NCBI GenBank assembly: GCA_963921825.1
Contig: OY997594.1
Coordinates: 6,329,001-6,393,000, forward strand
Source: Erodium maritimum
Taxonomy: Eukaryota; Streptophyta; Magnoliopsida; Geraniales; Geraniaceae
DNA length: 64,000 nt
Reading direction: 5' to 3'
Positions within the stretch are counted from its first letter, which is position 1; each line of letters begins with the position of its first letter. Made by a program: the position numbers and the translations under genes. The notes beneath the pieces were generated by a model. That model searched no databases and was not told where the DNA came from. It saw only the letters and a list, made by a program, of their open reading frames with translations. Shown one piece after another: positions 22,690-32,984 of this stretch.

Positions 22690-24590
22690 TGATTAAATTG
22701 GGTATGAATTCGATTAGGCAATATTAGACCATATAAACAATCCAGAAATACAACAAAGCCAAGGGACGCAGCCCCCCTTCCGTCAAACGGAAAAGGAGTT
22801 AGCCGTTCATGGATGATAAAAGTAATTCTACACAACAGTCGTAGAATAGGACGATAGCCAATAGTTCGCACAAAATACAGAGCCGGGAAATCTAAAAGCC
22901 CATGAAGGTGGTTGGCCTGACTCGTGCCCAAAGAACGTGGCCCTTCCAGATAGGGCCCAGTACGACATTCTCATTGGCACTGAGGAGCGAACAGCGGCAG
23001 TTCCTTACGACGTTCTTACCAAACAATTGAACCCCCAAACACTACACACGGGCCATGGACTCGTAAATCCGGTCATCCTCAATCGTGTCCCACCCTTTTT
23101 TTTTGATCAGCAAAGCATTAGATAAATCTCCCTCAAGAGGGGACAAAAGGATCTGAGTACAGATACCTTACAACCAGGAGCACCTTACACATGCCTCAAA
23201 CCAGAATACAATGAAATGAATGAAATACAACCCAAACAAGGGTGAACAATGAAGAAACCAGGCAAACACAGAGCAAAAAAGTAAAAACAGAGCAAAATGG
23301 AAAAAACAAAAACCACAATCAGAGCTTCAGGAACCAGATCCAACCAAACCAGAGACAGATCCAGCCACTAATCGCTCTCCCAAACCCTTGAAACCCCTGG
23401 ACTCTCAGGACAAGGCACAAAAGCCAGACAAACCCTACGCGGCCAACACCAGCGCACGGGTCCCGAGTCACACGTAGCACCACCGCTAACGGGACCGGAC
23501 AGGGAGAATCCGAGGAGCCAAAGGGGGGGAGGAAACGAAGAGAACTTAGATCTGACCTGGAGAAGTCACCAGTGGAGAAGTCAGACGGCGGAGCCGACGA
23601 GGAACCGAAGCGGCTAGAAGGTTGAAGATCTGACCGGAGGAGCGATGAGGGGAGCGATTCCCTTCTAGATCTGCAGCAAGCAAGATCAGATCTTGTCTCG
23701 GGGAGAACCCACGTTGACGACCAGCACCAACCCAACGAGCCACCCACGGTGGAGAGACAACGACATCACCACCAAACCGGACCAGATCTGACCGAAATTA
23801 ACCGGCAAGGAAGAGGCCGGCCACAAAGGGAAAGGGAGAGAAACGGTGGAGAAGGAAGGGGGGTTGAGAAGAGAAGCCACCGCCAGCAACCTCCGAAGAG
23901 GTCGCCGGTGGGGGAAAGCACAAAGAGGATGAGAGCGGCGGCTTTTTGGAGAAGAAAATAGGGTTTCTAGAGAGAAGGATCTGCCTCTCTCTCTAGAACT
24001 GTTCAAATTCGTGTCCCACCCTTAATGTTTTGTATGAGGCTCATGAGGCTCCTCTTTGTGTAAAACACGAGCACGATGCTTCCAAATAAGACTTTCACCA
24101 GCAGAATCAAGGAGTGATGCATATGAGATGGGGAGGGCCGTTTTCGGGCGAACAAATGACTCCTATGGAAAGACCCCATACCTCGTTTCCGGTGGGCGAG
24201 GGAGCTCAGGGAAGGATGGAGTCCAACGGAAACCCCTTCCTACGGCCTTACTCTGAAGCGGGGGCGGCGTGTCCGTTCGAGCAGTTATCTTAGAGGGGGA
24301 CGAAGTCCCGCAACTCTCCTTTTCCATAGCCTGAGCGATGTCGCTGATTTGGTGATAGAAATCATGCGCTAGAGGGGAAGAAATGAGGGTCGGAAGCAGC
24401 ATGGCGATGGCGGATGTGCTGTCAGATATGGAACCAATGGGACATGCAGCCCTTCGGTCGGGGCGGTGGTGTGAGAAGGCCGCCGAGAGAGATTTCAGCG
24501 GCCATTCACTGAGTGAGCGGTGAAGGTGGGTTGCCTTGGCCCGACCGAAGCCACGGGGTCGGACCAAAGAACCCAAGACCTATGCGATTT
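22690..24590. repeat. Duplicated segment R1 (split by retroposon T1)
   Basis: The parts 22,690-23,097 and 24,009-24,590 match segment R2 at 26,240-26,955 nearly end to end, from GGTATGAATTCGATTAG through GGACGCAGCC to AGAGATGGGGAGGGCCG. On the minus strand both copies read a similar protein-like string (RPKTALPISYASLLD in R1, RPKAALPISYASLLD in R2). An unrecognised coding or element-derived sequence was therefore duplicated here. R1 is interrupted by an insertion at 23,098. Confidence 0.65.
23098..24008 (-). mobile_element. Coding-less A-tailed retroposon T1
   Basis: The element is bounded by the 15-bp duplication TCGTGTCCCACCCTT (23,083-23,097 and 24,009-24,023). Its minus-strand 3' end is GCTGATC followed by A's. 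R2 contains the empty site (TCGTGTCCCACCTT once). The body is GC-rich with CCGG, GATCTG and CTCTCTC stretches like T2 and T3, and it has no conserved ORF. I infer a non-autonomous retroposon moved by an L1-type machinery. Confidence 0.8.
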
Positions 24591-24802
24591 ATGTTTTTTT
24601 TTTTCAAATTACATAAAACAAACTACTAGTGTGTGGGGGAAAGAATGGAAGTTGTGTAATATATGTGATGGAAATGGTGATGTTCTCACTCTCTGTTCTT
24701 TGTAACTTGGTTACTAATCTGTTCTCTTCAGTTGAAGATCAGATTTTTTAATACATTTGGAAAAATTATGGTCTTTGCCGTTTTTTTCAAATTACATAAT
24801 AC
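24591..24802. repeat. Small dispersed repeat (CTAGTGTGTGGGGGAAAGAATGG)
   Basis: TTTTTCAAATTACATAAAAC and the following ACTAGTGTGTGGGGGAAAGA recur, changed, at 24,787-24,820, at 26,160-26,230 and in part at 12,840-12,900. The source is not recognised. Confidence 0.5.
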
Positions 24803-24818
24803 AAACTGCTGGTGTGTG

Positions 24819-26163
24819 AACATTTATACCTGGTCTAGAGAGAGAAGATCCGACCTCTCTCTAGACTTCTCCAGAACCCTAAGCCGGTTCTCCCTTCTTC
24901 GTCCTCCCTTGACCACCGGTGGCGGCCTCCCGGGGCTGTCGCCGGTGGTCCTCCTCTCTTACCCTCTTTCTCTTCTACCCCTTCTCTTCTTCACCTTTCC
25001 TTCCTCCTTCCTCCTTCAGGCTCACAGCTCTCTGCTTCCTTTCTACCTTGGACTCAGATCTACTCCTCGCTTGCTCTTCTAAGAGTTGTTTCTCGCCGTA
25101 AAGGTCATCCGGGTGGCGTTGGCCATTGATGGAGCTCGGAATCTTCGAGATCTGAGAAAGGGGAGCTCAGATCCGTGTCCAGGTACTCACTTTCCCTTCC
25201 CTTGTGCCCCCCCTGATCCCTGACGCCACCGCTCCTCTTTTGAGGCTCTGGTCGTTGTCTCTCTCCCTCACGGCCGACTGGTAGGTGCTGGCCACCGTCG
25301 GGATCTCCTTCTCGGAGATCGGAGAGATGGGATCTGGGTTTTACTTGGTTGTTCCTCCTTGGTCTTTTCATCCCCTATCCTCTGGATACTTCCCAAGCCC
25401 TACCCACTTCAACTTCCCTTCCCGACCATGGTAGTGTGGATCGGGGCTCACGGCTGGTGTTTCCCGGCGTGGGTTGTTTAGCCGTTGGCTTTGTTGAAGT
25501 TGTGGGGGTGGGATTGGTGGGGCTATTCTTTGGGTGTGGTGGATGGCTAAGTTCCAAGGGAACTTCCTGAGTTTTGGGTCGGCGTTGGGCTCGCCCGCCG
25601 CCGGGGATCCTTATGTTTTTCGGTTGGATTTTTACGGGTTGTGGGGGAAGCTGAGTTTTTGGGGAGTGGTTTGCTTTGCGGTTCTGTGTGGGGTTGGCTC
25701 CGTCGCTGTGTGGGGTTGGCTTCTCGGCGTTTGGGATCACTCTTCTCGTCTCAGTACTTGGACCGGTTGCTGTTCTTGTTTCCGGCCATGTTTGGTCGTC
25801 GGAGCTTCATTGCTGAGAAGGGGTTCTGGTTGTTGGGGCGTGGATCGTCGGTGGCGCGGGGCTCGAGGTCTCCCTTTTCTTTTTACTTCTTTAGGTCTTA
25901 GTTTAGTTTTGGGCCTGTGTGGCCCGGTTTGCCCCTGCGTGGGCTTGTTATTTGTTCTTGTTTGGGCTAGGCCCTTTGTTATTTGAACTTTAGTGATATA
26001 TCTGGGTGTAGGTTGGTTGTTAGACCCATTTGTTGTATTGTTTGGTTGGCTTTTTAAGCCCTGTTGGTTGTTGTTTCCTGAGGGGTAATACCCTCGGCCA
26101 TGTTTCTCACTTTTGAAAGCATGGTCTTTTATAAAACCAAAAATTGCTGATCAAAAAAAAAAA
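24819..26163 (+). mobile_element. Coding-less A-tailed retroposon T2
   Basis: The element is flanked by the 16-bp duplication AAACTGCTGGTGTGTG (24,803-24,818 and 26,164-26,179) and ends ATTGCTGATC plus an A-run. The 5' part begins GTCTAGAGAG, then CTCCAGAACCCTAAGCC, and shares its style of GC-rich CCGGTGG/GATCTG sequence with T1. The 3' part has GAGGGGTAATACCCTCGG and TTTTATAAAACC. Its open frames (for example 25,534-25,986) are not shared with T1 or T3, so I treat the element as non-coding. Confidence 0.8.
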
Positions 26164-26239
26164 AAACTGCTGGTGTGTGGGGGAGAGAATGGAAGGTGCA
26201 ATACATGTAATGAAAATGGTATTTAATATTTTTTTTTGA

Positions 26240-26955
26240 AGTAAATTGGGTATGAATTCTATTAGACAGTATTAAACCATATAACCAGTCCACAAATACA
26301 CCAAAGTTTGGGGACGCAGCCCTCCTTCCGTCAAACGGAAAAGGAGTTCGTCGTTCATGGATGATAAAAGTAATTCTACACGACAGTAGTAGAATGGGAC
26401 GTTAGCCAATAGGTCGCACAAAATACAGAGTCGAGGAATCTAAAAACCCATGAAGGTGGTTGGCCTAACTTGAGCCCAATGAACGTGGCCCTTCTAGATA
26501 GGGCCCGATATGGCATTCTCATCGGCACTGAGGAGCGAACAACGACATTTCCTTACGACGTTCTTACCAAAGAATTGAATCCCCAAATAGTACACACGAG
26601 CCATGGACTCATAAATCCGGTCATCCTGAATCGTGTCCCACCTTTGATGTTCTGTATGAGGCTCCCATTTGTGTAAAACATGAGCACGAGGCCTTGAAAT
26701 GAGACTTTCACCAGCGAAATCAAGGAGCGATGCATAAGAGATGGGGAGGGCCGCTTTCGGGCGAATAAAGGACCCATAGACCCCTATGGACAGACCCCAT
26801 ACCTTGTTTTCGGCGGGCGAGGGAAATCTTGTAACTTGGAGAAGTAAAAAACAGCCAGTAATTGCTCGCAGCAGTGTCGAATCATAGTATCGAGCTCTCG
26901 CCGTCGGAATTTGTGAAGGAATGTGACTACAAAGACTCCTCGACGACCTTGACAT
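26240..26955. repeat. Duplicated segment R2
   Basis: This is the uninterrupted partner of R1. It holds a minus-strand open frame (26,958 to 26,494) whose central part (SFIRPKAALPISYASLLDFA) is partly preserved in R1. The protein is not recognised. It may be an old gene or element fragment. Confidence 0.6.
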
Positions 26956-27216
26956 CAAGCAATGTCATCCTATTATGATGTTCAACGGCAGTCAAGCTGT
27001 CATAAGCATCACCAAGAATCCTATCCATCACGATCGTACAAACATATTGAAACTGACCGACACTTCATCTCAGAGAAGGTTAACAAAGGCATACAACTTA
27101 GCTACATTGCGTCGTGGCACCAAATCGTTGATATTCTCACCAAAGCACTTCCACGGACTAATTTCGGCGAGTTGAACTTCAAGCTTGTTTTATATAACAT
27201 TTACAACCAAGCTTGA
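26955..27216 (+). pseudogene. Ty1/copia RNase H C-terminal remnant
   Basis: After a frameshift at about 27,045 the sequence reads HIETDRHFISEKVNKGIQLS, then IVDILTKALPRTNFGELNFK and LGLY-type residues to a TGA. This is the C-terminal signature of copia polyproteins (RNase H end). A purine-rich GAGGGGGAGT tract at 27,215-27,224 is the expected polypurine tract, followed by LTR-like DNA to about 27,400. The rest of the element is missing. Confidence 0.8.
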
Positions 27217-27224
27217 GGGGGAGT

Positions 27225-27902
27225 ATCGAATATTGTATATATGTTTATTAGCTTTAATTGTTATTAGCCGAATAATTGTTGATTAGATGCTTCTTGGGAA
27301 GGTTTAGTTTCCCTTATGATTCCGTTGTCTTTAGTCCTAGTCTTCAGGGATTTGATTTCCCAACTCTTTGGATCAGTGAAAGGAAAAGAGAAGACAATTA
27401 CCAAAACTCCTTATATCTTTCTACAGGTAGGAACACTGATTTCCGAATGGAGGCCGACTGCCTAGCATGAGGGGACGCCATGGTTGGGTCGCCGATAACA
27501 GAGGCGGAGGTCAACCATAGACGACGCTCTAAAGAGCTGATGTCCAGAAAGTATTCAATGTTGACTATATCCAGGCATTCCAATCCAGCAGCACAGCACT
27601 TGTGGTTCATGAATTATAATACCATGTCCATTGACATTTAAACGCCAACCATGACCAAGTTCTTAAAAGGACTATACAATCCTTGATTAAAACTGTTATT
27701 TTTGTCCTGCCAGAGAGCCAATTCCTCTAATCAAATTCAAAGACATTAATCTTCCCAATCAGGCAAGACAATACACGCTTACCAAATGTGTAAACAAAAT
27801 AATGCAGATGATAATTTTATGGAATTCAACCTTAATCCATTGTTTATGTACACAAGTGACAGAAGCAGAGCAAAAACTAAGATAGCACCACAAATTGGTG
27901 TT
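27225..27902. other. LTR-like remnant and 3' flank of the ARFRP1-like gene
   Basis: 27,225-27,400 resembles the start of a copia LTR next to the polypurine tract. From about 27,430 on, the sequence is shared with copy B (12,995-13,250), including GAAAGTATTCAATGTKGACT and TCCTGCCAGAGAGCCAA. No coding gene is supported. Confidence 0.5.
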
Positions 27903-29701
27903 CTAAGCAGAGGGAGGGCCGGTCACACCTGCACGAACCCTCAACATCTCTGTTCTCTTGCTTCTTTCCATGACATCAACGAGCCACTCCACACCTTCTT
28001 TAATCCCCATCCTGCATCCATAATTCCAAAATTTAGCTTCCAAGTGTTTGTGCACTTACTGCTCCATCAGAATACTGAATAGAGCAACTTGGTAATGAGT
28101 AAGTCTTTGTTTTCAAATCTTGCGCCTATCACTTAAGACTAGCCTAGTCATAGAGTACAAAATCCTAAAAAAATGTGAAGGAAGTTCAACAGACCCGTCT
28201 CTACTCACCCGTCATATCCTGAAACAGCTTCAAACATATAAACACGTTCATCCAATTTTTTAAGATCCAGATACCGAGCAACCTCTTCAGCTGATTCAGC
28301 AACAGCAAGATCCTGCCAAGGAGCACACGGGTTGGATTAAGTAAATATTGATGACTTTTAAACTCATTGCTTCTATCAGCTTGAGTTGAGTTGGTCCTCT
28401 AAGCATTAGAGCTGGTCGATTTGGGCCTGTGTTTGTGGGACTCATCCCCTCTATGAACTCTTGTGCATATGTAGAAATCCAGTCGTGCTCTGGCCCATGT
28501 GCATAAGGGACAAGACCCACGACACGTGAAGGAGAGTGTTGCATAAAGCCCATGTGTAAATGACATGCGAGGGCAGTGTTGATATTACAATCCCACATCG
28601 AAAGAATGTAAGACTAAAGAGCTACTTATAAAGGCTAGATCCATACCCAAATTTATTTGTAAATACAATTTACAAACAAGAGGCAACTTTTGTGTATATG
28701 TACGAAGGAAATGAATTCACAACAGATGATCTCACCTGTTTGTTTGCCAATATCAACAGAGGGGCTCCTTGCAAATCCTCATGCCGAAGTACTTTTTCTA
28801 ATAAAACAAAATGAGGGTATTCCATGAGTTAATTCCATTTTGATTCTACTGTCCAAATCTGGAGTTATTTCACAAAAGCAACAAACAATTCAGAAAATGT
28901 CAAAATTACCGAGTGCAGATTTTGCATCTTCAAAACGTGTTGGACAAGCAGCATCAATTACATATACCACTGCATGCGCTTCTTCATAATATTTCTCCCA
29001 TATTGATCTGAGTCCAGGCTGTCACAAGAAAATACTGCAAAACATTAACCCAAGCCCACTACTAAGCCCATCTTCAATACTATATTTGTTCAACTGCTAA
29101 GGTATTCAACTCTATCAGTTTACAGAAATGTTTCAATGAAGATATTTGTTGTTTCGAACATTTCATAGCATTCATAAGTCAATCAGTAAAATCAAATTAG
29201 TTACTGTGAACCATCTAGGAATCGTACTTCAGCAATATATTACATAAGTGAAATTTTAAGAAATTTAAGACTCTTATCTCTAAATAAGAGAAGAAACGTT
29301 AGCCTTATTTGCATGGTTTTCACTTACCTGTCCTCCAAGGTCCCAGAACACAAGTTTTGAATTTGAAACTTCTATACGACCAATATTGAGTCCCACAGTT
29401 GGAACTATTCGATCAGGTGGAAGGCCTTCCAAGTTTGTATATAATGACTTCAACTTCTCCAGCAATGTCTACATTTTAAAAGAAAGCATGATACTTGTTA
29501 AAACGTAAACATGACTAACTATAAAAAGCTGAAGAATTAAAGTTGGAACAAGAACTCTGAAAACTACACAGCTAAATTTGTTGGTAAGAAGAAGAGACAA
29601 AGCATTACTGTTTTCCCAGCTTTGTCAATTCCAAGAATGAGCACATGAAACTCTGTCTTACTGAAGATATGATTCCAGAGTCCATAAAATAATGAAAACA
29701 T
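27903..29701 (-). CDS. ARFRP1: ADP-ribosylation factor-related GTPase (ARFRP1/GB1 type), six exons
   Basis: Exons on the minus strand are 29,701-29,609, 29,468-29,328, 29,018-28,910, 28,797-28,736, 28,312-28,209 and 28,011-27,903, all with GT-AG borders and joining in phase to 205 codons, the usual length for this family. GTPase motifs are complete: GIDKAGKT (P-loop), PTVGLNIG (switch I), WDLGGQ (switch II), NKQD (split by intron 4) and EAVSGYDG. The protein starts MFSLFYG, without the Gly-2 used for myristoylation in true ARFs, as known for ARFRP1/Arl3-type proteins, which act at the trans-Golgi. The C-terminus reads RVRAGVTGPPSA. Two broken 3' copies lie to the left. Intron 4 holds LTR-like sequence. 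This gene looks intact and conserved. Confidence 0.95.
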
Positions 29702-30950
29702 CTCTGTCTACTTTGAAAATTGTCAATGATATTTGCTACTTTAAAAACCTTCAGAGGTAAGAAGAAAACAACTTCATAGTGTCTATCTAGAACAGTCTCA
29801 TGTTCAACATATCATTTACCTGTAAACAGAGCAGATATAATTAATATCACTATGAAAAAAAGGAATAACATAAATAAACCATACACATGTAAGGAAGAAA
29901 AAAAGCACATTGACAGAATGTGACAATGATACTTTTTAAATTGAACAAATCAGTCTCTTTCTGTTTGGATCCCTTCAATTGAGGTTCAAAGAGAGCCATA
30001 GCATAGTGTTAAGAAAATTCACGAAGCAAAACACATTAGGCAGTTTCATGCCAACACACAAAAATTGTTCATGATTCGAGCAATCACTGATCAATGAGGA
30101 CCTAAAACTTACCAGTTAAACATTGAGAGGAAAATAAATTGACACTTTGTACACACAATCAAGGGTCAAGTAGAAGAAATGATTTGGGAATATAAATACT
30201 GAAACGAGAAACTCAATAGAACAACCTAAATGTCTTATTTCTATTTCACTTTTGGGTTTGTAAATAAAAATTGGCAAAGCCTTCCACCTTGGGCTTGGAT
30301 GGAAAAATTAGAAGAGCTAATTTGATGTCAAATGATTTTCAATTCTATATCATGAAACTATCAATTCAACATATGGACTGCATTGGAGTAATCTTACCCT
30401 CTCTCATTCCTCACTCACAACCTTACATCAGTGATGTTTCAAATGATCTTATGCCAACCTCAACAAACTCATAACCCAATTAGCAATTCACAAGACTCCA
30501 TTTTCTAACAATATAAACACCATGCAAAAGTAACCAAACCAAATTACATAGAGAAGCTGGAAAATATCAGAAAGGAAGAACACACTCATCATAGTACCGT
30601 GAAAGATGGTTGACCCACCAGCGGAATTAACAAGATATCCAAATTTGGGAGAGCCCCAGTTCAATTTAGCATAAAAAATCAAAACTTGAAACCCAATAGA
30701 CCTATATCGAAGACATAGTGTCCATTAGATTTTTCTATTTACCCAACTGGGTGGGGTAAAAAGATGGATCCAAATATATAGATGGGGAAAAATATGGTGA
30801 ACATGGAGCTGAAAAATGAATCAACAAGAGAGTTCAGATTCGTACGGTCCGAGAAATGAAACGGCAGTTCCGGTTAGCGCTGGTGCTTGCCCTGCAAAAA
30901 TGGCGAGAGCTTCACACTGACGGAACTCTCTTTCTGCTGTGTTGCAAATT
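29702..30950 (-). promoter_or_regulatory. 5' UTR/intron and promoter region of the ARFRP1-like gene
   Basis: Upstream of the ATG there is no other gene. A GC-richer block at 30,835-30,950 (minus strand CAGCAGAAAGAGAGTTCCGT to GAACTGCCGTTTCATTTCTC) looks like the first untranslated exon, and the about 1.1 kb between would be a 5' UTR intron ending near AAAGTAGACAG just before the ATG. The exact splice sites and transcription start are not determined. Confidence 0.45.
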
Positions 30951-31168
30951 GTAATTGCTTCAGATTTGCGTATTGTATCGATTCCTCCTTTTAGCCGTGT
31001 CTCTTTTTTGATAGTAATTATATAATTTATATTATTACTTTTTTCTTTTAATTATAAGTGTAAACTAGTCAACTAAACTTTGACTTTGTTAAAGATTAAA
31101 ACTAGATCGAATAAACGGGTAGTTTTTTTAAAATAGCTTTGGTTTGATAAGGTATTTTGTTTCATAGT

Positions 31169-32475
31169 CTTTTTTTTAATTGATAGGTACAATATTATTA
31201 AATTAGAATCCAATTATATAGGTGCACGATAAAAAAAAACATTTTTCTTGATCACTAGAATAGGTGGGATAAGAAGATGGTACTGGAAATCCTGCTAAAA
31301 AACTTGAGCATGCACTACATTAGTAATAGCAAACATGGTTTTCACTAAGGACCCCTCCTAGAGTCAGTCCTTGAAGCCTGAGAAGGCTAACATTCCTCCT
31401 GGCGAGGCTGTTTGTCAGCCCTCGCGGCCTTGCCTGATCATCCCGGAGAGCACCAGGAACATTCCTCTTCACTTCTCCGGTAGCAGCTCATTCACCATCT
31501 TTGTGCCCAGGCGGAATGGGCGCTGAAACTTCAGTGACCCTGCCACCAGAGAGCTGTCCGGTCACCAAAATTTTCAAGCCAGGATCCGCCTTCCCGGTCT
31601 GGATGTTGACACGAGGTCATGTATCATTATATACAATGCTCGGGGAACACTCGAGATCATCCCTCGAGACGAGGAGCCCTTAGATATAGTGCTCAAGGAT
31701 AAATACCCAACGCCCGATACGATCGATGGTGAGCTCTCCTTCCAATCCGTTGCATAAGGCTTCACCGACTTATCCTTTTGAAACTCCAAAATGCAAGTAT
31801 CATACCTCAGGGTACCCCCGCAGCTCCAGCTCGCATTCACGCATAGCATGGCCGATCCTCTCATAGTTGATAAGAAAGTTGGAAGGTTCGTATATGTGAG
31901 GTTGACCCTCACGAGATCCGGGAAGTCCTTGAACCGTAGTAGAAGTCCCCGCCGGAGAGGGCGTTCCACGAGATGCCAGTAGTGAACCCTTACGGTACTC
32001 CCCAACACATCCCCCATTGGTCGCAGAGGACCTCCGCGCAAGCCCCCAAGGTTTCACCGATCGTCTCCTCTGTCGCTTTTGTCCGAACCAAGGGTGGAAG
32101 ATCCCGAGCGTGGACCCATAGTTGAAGTCGGTTTAACGCATGCAAGTTCCGGGACAGGGATCCAAATCTTCGAGAAAAGGGGACTCCCTCCGTAACACCA
32201 AGGTTCATTACCCTGAACCTAAGCTCGAGCCTCCTCCGTCCTGAAGTAGAAGTCGAAGATAGCTAGACCAATATCCTTGACGAATAGGCCCTCCGAAGAT
32301 TGCCCCCATACAATGGTGATGATACGGAGGAGTATGTCCTTCCGGGAAGGTCTTGGAGCCTAAAGCTTGCCTGCCAACCTAAGTTGTTGGGGCACGATGA
32401 CAGTGGAGTTCACCGGCTAACGCTAGGTTTTACTCTTGAGACGTGAGAGAGTATTCCATGAACTATTGTTTTTAA
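31169..32475 (-). mobile_element. LINE-like ORF1-only retroposon E3, 5'-truncated
   Basis: The element is flanked by TTTGTTTCATAGT on both sides (31,156-31,168 and 32,476-32,488, 13 bp). Its left end is a T-run, that is, an A-tail on the minus strand. The minus strand carries ORF1 pieces in broken frames: NRLQLWVHARDLPPLVR, then YWHLVERPLRRGLLLRFKDF (DUF4283-to-knuckle linker) and YTNLPTF. Its 3' region contains AGGACCCCTCCTAGAGTCAG (plus-strand reading), shared with E4 and E5. It has no reverse transcriptase. Confidence 0.75.
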
Positions 32476-32488
32476 TTTGTTTCATAGT

Positions 32489-32980
32489 ATTATTTTTTAT
32501 GATCTTTATAAAATAGCTTTTATTAATAGGAAAAGTTCGATTTTATTGGTGTCCATATGAAATTCAAGGGAAGTTGGTAATATAAGCTTTTTTTTTAAAA
32601 GTAAAAATATAATTTCGTAAGAAAAACAGAAAGGAAAATTAGAGGTTGAAAATTAGTTTTGTTTGGAAGTCAAACAAACAGTTTTCTCCAGGTAAACTCA
32701 TACGATTAAACTTACATAATTATAAATACATGTGTTAAATACTATTTGTCTACAAGTTTATTGTTTCTAACGGAAATTGATCATGTGACAGTCACCTGAT
32801 TTCAATTATTTTTTTATATAATAATTACGATTTACGTATTTTGCAATGTGTAACCCTTTTGTGTACGTGTTTTTTTTTTTAATTTAGAACCCTTATGTAT
32901 GTACTTTTACACGAGTATTTTTTTTTTACCTTTTTTTATATACAACTCCGATAGTAGAACTATAAAAAAAATAACATCCA
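32489..32980. other. AT-rich spacer
   Basis: T-runs and AT-rich DNA; nothing recognised. Confidence 0.5.
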
Positions 32981-32984
32981 AAAC

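Noticed and set aside
25534-25986. A 150-codon open frame in T2 with several hydrophobic stretches
   Set aside because: It lies in a GC/T-rich retroposon body, is overlapped by other frames, and has no counterpart in T1 or T3.
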